Below, in pieces: positions 31,365 to 38,233 of a stretch of DNA of 45,374 nucleotides. Every line of letters starts with the position of its first letter. Within the stretch, counting starts at the first letter, position 1. The stretch covers positions 101,907 through 147,280 of the forward strand of contig NZ_JMEX01000005.1 of NCBI RefSeq assembly GCF_000760735.1, in the 5' to 3' direction. The notes below the pieces were generated by a model. That model was not told the origin of the DNA, did not search any database, and worked only from the letters and a program-made list of their open reading frames with translations. The DNA comes from Rhodococcoides fascians A44A (GTDB lineage: Bacteria > Actinomycetota > Actinomycetes > Mycobacteriales > Mycobacteriaceae). The translations under genes and the position numbers were made by a program.

Positions 31365-31898
31365 ATGTGCGGGATGTGCAACGGGCAGTCGATCGACGAC
31401 TACGTCGACTCGGTGGAGACCTTGATCGGGCGATACGGGTGGGCGCTGCAATACGTGTCGTCCAGCGCTGCCGCCGCCCTGGACGGTGAATTCGGGAACA
31501 GCGGCCACACCGACGACGACTACGCCGGTGACGGGATGGTCGATCCTGCGTTCTGCTACACGGTGGGACTTGCCGGCATGGGCCACCCAGAGATCGTGAT
31601 GACGGGTCGGTCACCGGGTGAGTCGGCAGCAGTGCTCAACGTACTCGCTCGTCGAATTCAGTTCGGAGGGCAGCACTTCGAGGCAGGCCAGTACTGCACC
31701 GCCGGCGGGTTCGAGGTGTCGTTCGTCGACGTCGCATATCCGGAGGAGTGGCTTCTGATGTGCCGACGTCTCTATCCCGACGGCGCGCTACGCGCCGTAC
31801 AGGCTGTCTGGCGGGATCACTACGGCAATCTGCCATGGGAAGGGGAGTACCCCTCGACGATCGTGCAACCGATACTCGGTCCGCCGCCGGGGTGGTAG
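31365..31898 (+). CDS. DUF4262 domain protein, likely SOS-controlled
   Basis: 177 residues. It opens with a cysteine pair (MCGMCNG), then an acidic part, then FCYTVGLAGMGHPEIVMTG, which is the family core of DUF4262, and ends with YGNLPWEGEYPS. Function unknown. AGGGGG (31355-31360) is four bases before the ATG. A perfect LexA operator lies 33 bp upstream, so the gene should be silenced by LexA and switched on by DNA damage. It is divergent from the helicase and convergent with gnd, in a spot that seems to be an insertion relative to mycobacteria. Confidence 0.85.
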   Translation: MCGMCNGQSIDDYVDSVETLIGRYGWALQYVSSSAAAALDGEFGNSGHTDDDYAGDGMVDPAFCYTVGLAGMGHPEIVMTGRSPGESAAVLNVLARRIQFGGQHFEAGQYCTAGGFEVSFVDVAYPEEWLLMCRRLYPDGALRAVQAVWRDHYGNLPWEGEYPSTIVQPILGPPPGW

Positions 31899-31935
31899 TG
31901 GCGATGGAGGCGAACAGCGCCGCTCACGACGGCGA

Positions 31936-31981
31936 CGATCGTGGTGCACCGGACCGCGCACGGTTCGGTGCATCACGATCG
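31936..31981. terminator. Bidirectional terminator hairpin between DUF4262 and gnd
   Basis: CGATCGTG (31936-31943) pairs with CACGATCG (31974-31981), then TGCACCG (31945-31951) with CGGTGCA (31966-31972) after a single mismatch, with an inner ACCG/CGGT. The stem is about 20 bp. It is between two converging stop codons. No T-run follows on either strand, as in many actinobacterial terminators. Confidence 0.8.
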
Positions 31982-31994
31982 GAACGCCTACGCG

Positions 31995-33446
31995 TCAGGC
32001 TTGGACTTCGCTGCGGTCACCGCTCCAGAGAGTGTGGAACTTGCCTTCTGAATCGACGCGCTCATAGGTGTGGGCGCCGAAGAAGTCACGCTGTCCCTGC
32101 GTCAGAGCAGCGGGTAGACGCTCGGCACGAAGCGCGTCGTAGTACGCGAGCGAGGAAGCGAACGCCGGGACCGGAATCCCGAGCGAGGCTGCCGTGACGA
32201 CAACGCGTCGCCAACTGTCGATCGCGTTCTCGATGGCTTCACGGAAGTACGGCGCGAGGATCAGACTCGGCAGCTCGGCATTGTCGTCGTACGCATCCTT
32301 GATCCGATCGAGGAATCGAGCGCGAATGATGCAACCGCCGCGCCAGATGGTGGCGAGGTCGCCCGGGTGAAGGTTCCAGTCGTACTCGGTACTGCCGGCT
32401 GCGATCTGGTCGAAGCCCTGCGCGTACGCGACGATCTTGGATGCGTACAGAGCACGAGAGATGTCGTGGGTGAACTGCTCCGCGTCGGTGGGCTTGGCTG
32501 CGAGTTCACCGGACGCGAGACCGACAGCTGCTTTGCGCTGCCCACGCGATCCCGAGAGTGCGCGGGCGAACACAGCCTCGGCAATGCCGGTCACGGGAAC
32601 GCCCAGATCCAGGGCGGCCTTGACCGTCCAGCGACCGGTGCCCTTCTGCTCGGCTGCATCGACGATGACGTCGACGAGCGGCTTGCCCGTCTTGGCGTCG
32701 ACCTGGTTCAGCACCTCGGCCGTGATCTCGACGAGGTAGCTCTCGAGGTCGCCCTTGTTCCATTCCGTGAAAACATCCGCGATCTGCTCAGGCGTGTAGT
32801 CCAGAGCATCGCGGAACAAGTTGTAGGCCTCACCGATCAACTGCATGTCGGCGTACTCGATACCGTTGTGCACCATCTTGACGAAGTGACCCGAACCGTC
32901 GGGGCCGATGTGCGTGCAGCACGGCGTTCCGTCGACCTGAGCAGCAATCGACTCCAGCAACGGGCCGAGTGCCTTGTACGAGTCCACGGGTCCACCGGGC
33001 ATGATCGACGGGCCGTTGAGTGCACCTTCTTCACCACCGGAGATTCCCGCTCCGACGAACAGCAGGCCGCGCTTCTTCAGCGCAGCTTCACGGCGAATCG
33101 TGTCCGTGTACAGAGCGTTTCCACCATCGATGATGATGTCGCCCTCTTCCATCGCTCCGGCGAGCTCCTCGATCACCGCGTCGGTTGCGTCACCGGCTTT
33201 GACCATGATGAGAACCCGACGCGGCTTCTGCAGTGCCGCGACGAACTCCTCGATGGTCTCGGTGCGAACGAAGTTGCCGTCGCTGCCGTGCTCGGCAAGA
33301 AGAGCATCCGTCTTGGCGATGCTGCGGTTGTGAAGGGCAACGGTATGACCGTTGCGCGCGAAGTTGCGGGCGATGTTCGAACCCATCACGGCAAGTCCGG
33401 TGACACCGATCTGGGCGAGGTCTGACGATTCCACTCCTGAAGTCAT
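31995..33446 (-). CDS. gnd: 6-phosphogluconate dehydrogenase, decarboxylating
   Basis: 483 residues, the classic NADP-dependent form. GVTGLAVMGSNIARN near the N-terminus is the dinucleotide-binding motif (G-x-A-x-M-G), and GISGGEEGALNGPSIMPGG and HFVKMVHNGIEYADMQ carry the catalytic residues. It oxidises 6-phosphogluconate to ribulose 5-phosphate in the pentose phosphate pathway. ATG 33446 was taken because AGGGAAAG stands a few bases before it; the upstream in-frame ATG at 33476 lacks a site. The gene is separated from the upstream helicase by a strong terminator. Confidence 0.97.
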   Translation of the reverse strand: MTSGVESSDLAQIGVTGLAVMGSNIARNFARNGHTVALHNRSIAKTDALLAEHGSDGNFVRTETIEEFVAALQKPRRVLIMVKAGDATDAVIEELAGAMEEGDIIIDGGNALYTDTIRREAALKKRGLLFVGAGISGGEEGALNGPSIMPGGPVDSYKALGPLLESIAAQVDGTPCCTHIGPDGSGHFVKMVHNGIEYADMQLIGEAYNLFRDALDYTPEQIADVFTEWNKGDLESYLVEITAEVLNQVDAKTGKPLVDVIVDAAEQKGTGRWTVKAALDLGVPVTGIAEAVFARALSGSRGQRKAAVGLASGELAAKPTDAEQFTHDISRALYASKIVAYAQGFDQIAAGSTEYDWNLHPGDLATIWRGGCIIRARFLDRIKDAYDDNAELPSLILAPYFREAIENAIDSWRRVVVTAASLGIPVPAFASSLAYYDALRAERLPAALTQGQRDFFGAHTYERVDSEGKFHTLWSGDRSEVQA

Positions 33447-33539
33447 GGGTACAGCTTTCCCTGCGACGCCCGGCAATGGAAGTTGGGGGCGATATCCGTG
33501 GTGCGAGTGTCGTCACCCCGGACACCGTTCGAACCGAAA

Positions 33540-33584
33540 CGCCGGAGGGCGCCGCCACGAGAATCGTGACAGCGCCCTCCGGCG
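33540..33584 (-). terminator. Terminator hairpin after the second DEAD-box helicase
   Basis: CGCCGGAGGGCGC (33540-33552) and GCGCCCTCCGGCG (33572-33584) are perfect complements of 13 bp; within the loop CACGA-3-TCGTG pairs again. On the minus strand TTTCGGTT follows. It lies 37 bases after the helicase stop and well before the gnd start. Confidence 0.85.
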
Positions 33585-33620
33585 TCGGAATGCGTTACTC
33601 GTCAGTAACTTTGGGGCCGA

Positions 33621-35099
33621 TCAGCGATTGCGAGCGGGCCCGTCGAAACCTTCGTACTCGCGGCGGTCGGTGCGACTCCGAAAACCACCGGACCGCGGAG
33701 CGTCGTGCACTGCGTTGGTACGGGGGCGGTCGCCCTGGTAGCCGCCGGTGCGAGGGCGGTCGCCTTGGTAGCCGCCGGTGCGGGGGCGGTCGCCTTGGTA
33801 GCCGCCGGTGCGGGGACGGCTGTCGCGGCGGTCACGGGGAGCGGAGCTCACCGCGCGCAGCGGCTCGCCGGACGGCTTCTGCGCTCCCGTGATGCGAGCG
33901 AGTTCGTCGGATCCGGGTGACACGTTCACCGAAGTCGACTTCACGCCTGCCATGCCGGTCAGACGCTGAATCTGACGACGCTGGTTGGGCAGGACGATTG
34001 CGACGACTGTGCCCTTCTCTCCCGCGCGGGCGGTACGCCCGGCGCGGTGAAGGTAGTCCTTGTGGTCTGCGGGCGGGTCCACATGTACGACGAGGTCGAT
34101 TCCGTCCACATGGATTCCGCGTGCAGCGACATCGGTAGCGACGAGCACAGGTGTGCGCCCGCTCTTGAAGCGTTCGAGGACCCGCGTGCGCTGGTTCTGA
34201 GCCTTGCCGCCGTGCAGGGACTCGGCTGCGATGCCGAGTGCACGAAGGCGGTCGGTGATTCCGTCGCAACCGAGCTTGGTACGAGCGAACATGATGGTGC
34301 GACCTTCGCGGGCGCCGATCTCCGACAGGACGATGTCCTTCTGGCCGCGATCGACCATGAGCATGTAGTGCTCCATGGTGCGGACGCTTGCCTTGCCGTC
34401 CTGAGTGGAGTGCTCGACGTGGTCGGGCAGGAACTGACGGACGAGTGACTGCACTTCGCGATCGAGCGTGGCGGAGAACAGCAGGCGCTGGCCGTCCGAC
34501 GGAGTGTCGGCGAGGACTGCGCGCACCTCGGGCAGGAAGCCCATGTCGGCCATCTGGTCTGCTTCGTCGAGAGCGGTGATCTCGATGGAATCGAGGATGC
34601 ATGTGCTCTGACGGAGGTGATCTGCGAGGCGTCCCGGGGTCGCGACGAGTACGTCGACGCCACGGCGAAGTTGTTCTACCTGCTTGTTGAACGGCATGCC
34701 GCCTACGGCTGCACGGACCGTGAGGCCCAGCGCGCCTGCGTAGGGAGTCATGGACTCGACAACCTGGAAAGCGAGTTCGCGCGTCGGTACGAGAACGAGC
34801 GAACGGGGACGCTTGGCTGCGGGCCTGTCGGTGTGGCGAGCGAGCCTGGCCAGGATGGGAAGGCCGAAGGCGAGCGTTTTGCCCGAGCCGGTCTGAGCCC
34901 GGCCGAGGACGTTCTTGCCGGCGATTGCGTCCGGGAGTGCCATTGCCTGGATGGGCGAGGGCACGGTGATGGAGTTGCGCGCCAAGGCGGCTACCACAGG
35001 TTCGGGTAGGCCGAGTTCGGCGAAGGTGACCACGGCGGGATCGCTCGTGGCGTCCGACGCGTCGGGGGTGGATGTACTAGTCGAAACAGCGTGAGTCAC
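33621..35099 (-). CDS. DEAD-box RNA helicase with RG-repeat tail (second copy)
   Basis: 492 residues. Motifs: Q PSPIQAMAL, I AQTGSGKT, Ia PTRELAFQ, II DEADQM, III SATL, VI HRAGRTARAG. After the core (about 1-410) comes an Arg-rich C-terminal tail with three repeats of GDRPRTGGYQ (DNA repeat at 33721-33810), typical of RNA-binding tails of RhlE/DeaD helicases. The GTG at 35099 was taken because GGAGAGG is nine bases upstream; the longer frame to 35174 lies inside the structured leader. The 5' leader is about 200 nt and folded. Terminated by the hairpin at 33540-33584. Confidence 0.92.
   Translation of the reverse strand: MTHAVSTSTSTPDASDATSDPAVVTFAELGLPEPVVAALARNSITVPSPIQAMALPDAIAGKNVLGRAQTGSGKTLAFGLPILARLARHTDRPAAKRPRSLVLVPTRELAFQVVESMTPYAGALGLTVRAAVGGMPFNKQVEQLRRGVDVLVATPGRLADHLRQSTCILDSIEITALDEADQMADMGFLPEVRAVLADTPSDGQRLLFSATLDREVQSLVRQFLPDHVEHSTQDGKASVRTMEHYMLMVDRGQKDIVLSEIGAREGRTIMFARTKLGCDGITDRLRALGIAAESLHGGKAQNQRTRVLERFKSGRTPVLVATDVAARGIHVDGIDLVVHVDPPADHKDYLHRAGRTARAGEKGTVVAIVLPNQRRQIQRLTGMAGVKSTSVNVSPGSDELARITGAQKPSGEPLRAVSSAPRDRRDSRPRTGGYQGDRPRTGGYQGDRPRTGGYQGDRPRTNAVHDAPRSGGFRSRTDRREYEGFDGPARNR
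33721..33810 (-). repeat. Three 30-bp tandem repeats in the helicase tail
   Basis: Three 30-bp units (33721-33750, 33751-33780, 33781-33810) differ from each other by one or two bases and each encodes GDRPRTGGYQ. A partial fourth unit continues into 33811-33820. The arrangement keeps the frame and produces an Arg/Gly-rich extension. Confidence 0.9.
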
Positions 35100-35167
35100 G
35101 CAGTTGAACCTCTCCGGTTTACGGGCGCGCCAAGAAGCACAAGCTGGGAGAACGCCCACGGAAAGAG

Positions 35168-35267
35168 GGCACAAACAACAGCTGGAACAAATATCTGACG
35201 AGCCAGGGCACTGTCACCTGGCCATCCGTGCGCTGAATCGAATGCGCAGAGTGGGGCTGTTTGTGCC
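35168..35267 (-). ncRNA. Structured 5' leader element of the second DEAD-box helicase
   Basis: On the minus-strand RNA, GGCACAAACA (35267-35258) can pair with TGTTTGTGCC (35177-35168), a perfect 10-bp closing stem around about 80 nt. Inside are TGCGC-10-GCGCA (35229-35248) and GCCAGG-9-CCTGGC (35202-35222) hairpins. This makes a three-stem junction about 30 nt after the predicted start. No known Rfam family is recognised. Riboswitch, thermosensor or autoregulatory site for the helicase are possible. Confidence 0.45.
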
Positions 35268-35305
35268 TTTTCGAGTTGCTCGGCCGCAATGGCGACCGAT
35301 GATCG

Positions 35306-35311
35306 AGTCTA
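35306..35311 (-). promoter_or_regulatory. Possible -10 for the second DEAD-box helicase
   Basis: TAGACT on the minus strand (35311-35306) would start transcription near 35299, giving a leader of about 200 nt that contains the folded element. A -35 match is weak. This is a prediction only. Confidence 0.4.
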
Positions 35312-35363
35312 CAAGACAAGCGTTCGATTCGCCGATTCGAACGACTGTGAGCTGGCCGACCCC

Positions 35364-36326
35364 TCAGGAATGACGCATGAGACGGCTGAGTTCTTCCAGC
35401 CAGGGCATGGCGACGAAGATCGTGGGTACGACCAGAATGACCGCAGCTGCGGCATACGCGGCCACCGACGTTCTGACGTCCGTCCTGGGTCCGTTGAGGC
35501 GCTTCACTCGAATGAGAGTGCTCGGCCCGCCGGCCGCCATCGCGCCGCGCGGCGCTGTGGAACCGGCACACGTGACGAGCGCTCGGGCGAGGGGAGTGGG
35601 TCCGGTGACTTTCACGGCCGAATCGTCCGCGAGAAGTTCGACGAGAAGCTGCACGCTGCCGAGTGCGGACTTGCTACGCACGATCCGCGGGAACGCCTCG
35701 TTGACTGCGGTGAACGCCTCGAGTACCAGGTCGTGCCGTGATCGGAGGTGCGACCGTTCGTGGCTGAGGATCGCTTTCACTTCGGCACGGCTGAGATTGG
35801 TCAGTACCCCTTCGCTGAGGACGACTCTCTGCCTGAGACCGGGAAGGCAGTAGGCAATGGGCTCGACGGCGTCGAGAACACGAACATCGGCATCTCGGAT
35901 TCCGGGAAACGGCCGCTCGTCGTCGCTTCCGCGGTCCAGCAAGTCGACGAGCATGCGGTGACGGGCACGCCGCCGCCTGGTCTTCACCGCAACCTGGACG
36001 ATGGAAAACATCAGTTTCGCGCCGATTCCGAGAGTGATCGCCAGCACCACCACGTACAGAATCCACAGCGGGAGGCCCAGCGCTTCTATTTCGTCGGTGG
36101 GCGCCGTCGTCGGCCGACCGTCCGGGCCTGGAACCAGCAACAGTCCACCGATGGCGAGGCCGGAGCTGAAGGCGGAGAACACGGCGGCGACGGCGATTGC
36201 CTGCCACAGCACAAGGGCCGCCCGCGGGGCCCGATAGGGCCACGTGGCTTTGCTCAGGAATGCGGGAATCGGACCCGTCAGCAACAGGGCGAGAACCGCG
36301 AAGACCAGTGCTGTGGTGGAGTTCAT
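35364..36326 (-). CDS. M56 family (BlaR1-like) membrane metallopeptidase
   Basis: 320 residues. Three or four membrane segments in the first 110 residues and another near the C-terminus frame a cytoplasmic domain with the zinc motif LSHERSHLRSRHD. This is the antirepressor-peptidase part of BlaR1/MecR1, but no penicillin-binding sensor domain is present, so the signal it senses is unknown. The gene begins 24 bp after the blaI stop with GAGGAA before the ATG. In M. tuberculosis Rv1845c has the same place beside blaI (Rv1846c). Confidence 0.88.
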   Translation of the reverse strand: MNSTTALVFAVLALLLTGPIPAFLSKATWPYRAPRAALVLWQAIAVAAVFSAFSSGLAIGGLLLVPGPDGRPTTAPTDEIEALGLPLWILYVVVLAITLGIGAKLMFSIVQVAVKTRRRRARHRMLVDLLDRGSDDERPFPGIRDADVRVLDAVEPIAYCLPGLRQRVVLSEGVLTNLSRAEVKAILSHERSHLRSRHDLVLEAFTAVNEAFPRIVRSKSALGSVQLLVELLADDSAVKVTGPTPLARALVTCAGSTAPRGAMAAGGPSTLIRVKRLNGPRTDVRTSVAAYAAAAVILVVPTIFVAMPWLEELSRLMRHS

Positions 36327-36350
36327 TTCCTCACTAACCGAGGGCAGGAA

Positions 36351-36758
36351 TCAATTCGTGTTGCGATCTTCGATCGTGGGCGATTCCGATTGTGCCACTT
36401 CCAGTGCGGCGAGTGCTTCGCGGAGGGCCGCGGCCTCGTCTGCGCCTACCTGCCCGACGAAGTGAACGAGGGCGGCCGCGCGCCCACCGGACTCGGGGGC
36501 CTGCGCCAAGGCGTCGACCATGAGGCTTGCAACCAGTTCGTCCCGCCCGTGCAGGGGTATGTAACGGTGCGCGCGGTCGTCTCGCTGCTGGACGACAAGT
36601 TGCTTCTTCGCCAGACGTTGAAGAACCGTCATGACGGTGGTGTAGGCGAGTTCACGATGAGTCGCGAGCGCCTCGTGGACCTGCCGCACGGTTTGCGGTT
36701 CCGATGAATCCCACAGATGATCCATCACTGCACGCTCGAGTTCGCCTAGACCTGCCAT
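36351..36758 (-). CDS. blaI: BlaI-type transcriptional repressor
   Basis: 135 residues. Winged helix N-terminal domain (GELERAVMDHLWDSSEPQTV ... LAYTTVMTVLQRLAKKQLV), then a short dimerisation part. It represses blaI and M56 peptidase genes until cleaved or released. I used the ATG at 36758; the ORF to 36788 adds ten residues that start in the promoter. A perfect TACTAC-5-GTAGTA operator lies at 36794-36810 and a TAGACT -10 at 36766-36771 is seven bases before the ATG. M. tuberculosis BlaI also controls atp genes, but no such genes are here. Confidence 0.92.
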   Translation of the reverse strand: MAGLGELERAVMDHLWDSSEPQTVRQVHEALATHRELAYTTVMTVLQRLAKKQLVVQQRDDRAHRYIPLHGRDELVASLMVDALAQAPESGGRAAALVHFVGQVGADEAAALREALAALEVAQSESPTIEDRNTN

Positions 36759-36765
36759 TCGTCCG

Positions 36766-36771
36766 AGTCTA
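36766..36771 (-). promoter_or_regulatory. Candidate -10 of blaI
   Basis: TAGACT on the minus strand (36771-36766) stands seven bases before the ATG at 36758, so the message may start on or next to the start codon. The BlaI operator overlaps the region where its -35 box would be. Confidence 0.5.
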
Positions 36772-36793
36772 CGGCTAGTCCGACACAAATGCG

Positions 36794-36810
36794 TACTACT
36801 GCCGGTAGTA
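36794..36810. promoter_or_regulatory. BlaI operator
   Basis: TACTACTGCCGGTAGTA is an inverted repeat TACTAC-5-GTAGTA, matching BlaI/MecI operators (TACTA-type dyads). It lies between blaI and the divergent esterase gene, near the blaI -35, which points to autoregulation. The distance to the esterase promoter (36920) is about 110 bp, so its effect there is uncertain. Confidence 0.75.
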
Positions 36811-36919
36811 AGGTCGCCCTGGGCGTGTGGGATGCGTCATATCCGACGTTCCGCCCACCCGGAGGATGACTTTCCGGTGGACTTCGATCGCGTTCACCGA
36901 ACCGCATCCACTCTGTGTT

Positions 36920-36925
36920 TATTCT
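36920..36925 (+). promoter_or_regulatory. Candidate leaderless promoter for the esterase gene
   Basis: TATTCT (36920-36925) is followed by exactly six bases and the ATG at 36932. No ribosome-binding site is seen before this ATG, and no clear -35 is present. Confidence 0.5.
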
Positions 36926-36931
36926 GCAGTC

Positions 36932-38233
36932 ATGAACTGGTTCGTGTCAGCTTCGCTCGTCGACGACACGACGTCTTGGATCACCCTCGCTCTGGGTGCA
37001 CTCGGCGCCCTGTGGCTGATCGTCAGCCGAACGAAGTGGTACGTCCGCCGAGCACTTCCGATCTGTCTACTCGTTGCGGCCCTCGTCGCAGTGGCGCTCT
37101 ATTACGTCGTCGAGAAGGTGTGGCGACCGTTCCCCGATCCGATCGAGATCCCGATCTACGTGTGGATCGGGGTGGGACTCGCGGCTCTGTTCGCGGTCGT
37201 CCCGCGCGCCGTCGCATCCAGTGGGCTGATCGGCAGGATCGTGACGGTGGTTGCTGCCGTTCTGGTGGTGGCGGCCGCCGCCGCGCAGGTGAACCTCGTG
37301 TTCGCCGCCTACCCGACGGTGGGAACGTTGCTCGGTCTGGAGCAATCGGATCGTGTCGATCTGAGCAACGTGCCAGGAACGCAATCGAATCCGGTCACCG
37401 GCGATCCACTGGACGCTTCGTGGACGGCGCCCGCATCCATGCCGTCGCAAGGGCGGTTGACGTCGGCGACCATCCCCGGGACGGTGTCCGGATTCTCGGC
37501 GAGACCCGCACAGATCTACCTGCCCCCGGCCTACTTCGCCGATCCACGCCCCCTTCTGCCCACCATGGTGCTGATGGCAGGCCAGCCGGGGGAGCCGGAG
37601 GATTGGTTGAACGGCGGACAGCTCGCGAGCACGATGGACGCATTCGCCGCCGATCATTCCGGTCTGGCGCCGGTGGTCGTCGTCGCCGACGCCACGGGCT
37701 CGACACTGGCCAACCCGTTGTGCGTCGACTCGCCTCTCGGAAACGTCGACACGTATCTCGCAACGGACGTTCCGAACTGGATCGGATCGACGCTCCAGGT
37801 GAATCCGGATCCGCGCAGTCGCGTCATCGGAGGACTGTCCTACGGCGGGACATGTTCCATTCAGGTGGCGACCAACCACCCCGACGTCTACCCGACCTTC
37901 CTCGACCTGTCCGGGCAGGCCGAGCCCACTCTCGGTGACCGCGGCCGCACCGTCGCCGAGGCGTTCGGCGGGAACGAGGCCGCGTTCGTCGCCGTGAACC
38001 CGATGGATCTCCTGAAGACCCGACAGTTCCCGCAGTCGGGGGGAGCATTCGTCGTCGGTGCCGACGACAACGACTACAAACCCGGCCAGAAGGCTATGTA
38101 CGAGGCCGCGAAAGCCGCAGGCATGGACGTGGTGTATCTCGAAGTGCCGGGGGGACACAGCTTCGCCGTGTGGTCCGAAGGACTGAAGCAAGAACTGCCC
38201 TGGCTGATGCAGAGAGTAGGACTCATCTCGTGA
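36932..38233 (+). CDS. Membrane alpha/beta hydrolase, probable aminoacyl-phosphatidylglycerol hydrolase
   Basis: 433 residues from the ATG at 36932. The first 160 or so residues contain four or five membrane segments. The esterase domain (about 190-425) has the nucleophile motif GLSYGGTCS, a C-terminal histidine in PGGHSF and PTMVLMAGQPGEPEDW. It overlaps the synthase gene by four bases (GTGA). In Corynebacterium glutamicum a hydrolase of this kind next to the aminoacyl-PG synthase removes the amino acid from phosphatidylglycerol, so I infer the same use here. Substrate not proved. Confidence 0.75.
   Translation: MNWFVSASLVDDTTSWITLALGALGALWLIVSRTKWYVRRALPICLLVAALVAVALYYVVEKVWRPFPDPIEIPIYVWIGVGLAALFAVVPRAVASSGLIGRIVTVVAAVLVVAAAAAQVNLVFAAYPTVGTLLGLEQSDRVDLSNVPGTQSNPVTGDPLDASWTAPASMPSQGRLTSATIPGTVSGFSARPAQIYLPPAYFADPRPLLPTMVLMAGQPGEPEDWLNGGQLASTMDAFAADHSGLAPVVVVADATGSTLANPLCVDSPLGNVDTYLATDVPNWIGSTLQVNPDPRSRVIGGLSYGGTCSIQVATNHPDVYPTFLDLSGQAEPTLGDRGRTVAEAFGGNEAAFVAVNPMDLLKTRQFPQSGGAFVVGADDNDYKPGQKAMYEAAKAAGMDVVYLEVPGGHSFAVWSEGLKQELPWLMQRVGLIS

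Noticed and set aside
33721..33810. Possible CRISPR array
   Set aside because: Three 30-bp units are directly adjacent with no spacers and encode an Arg/Gly repeat of the helicase.
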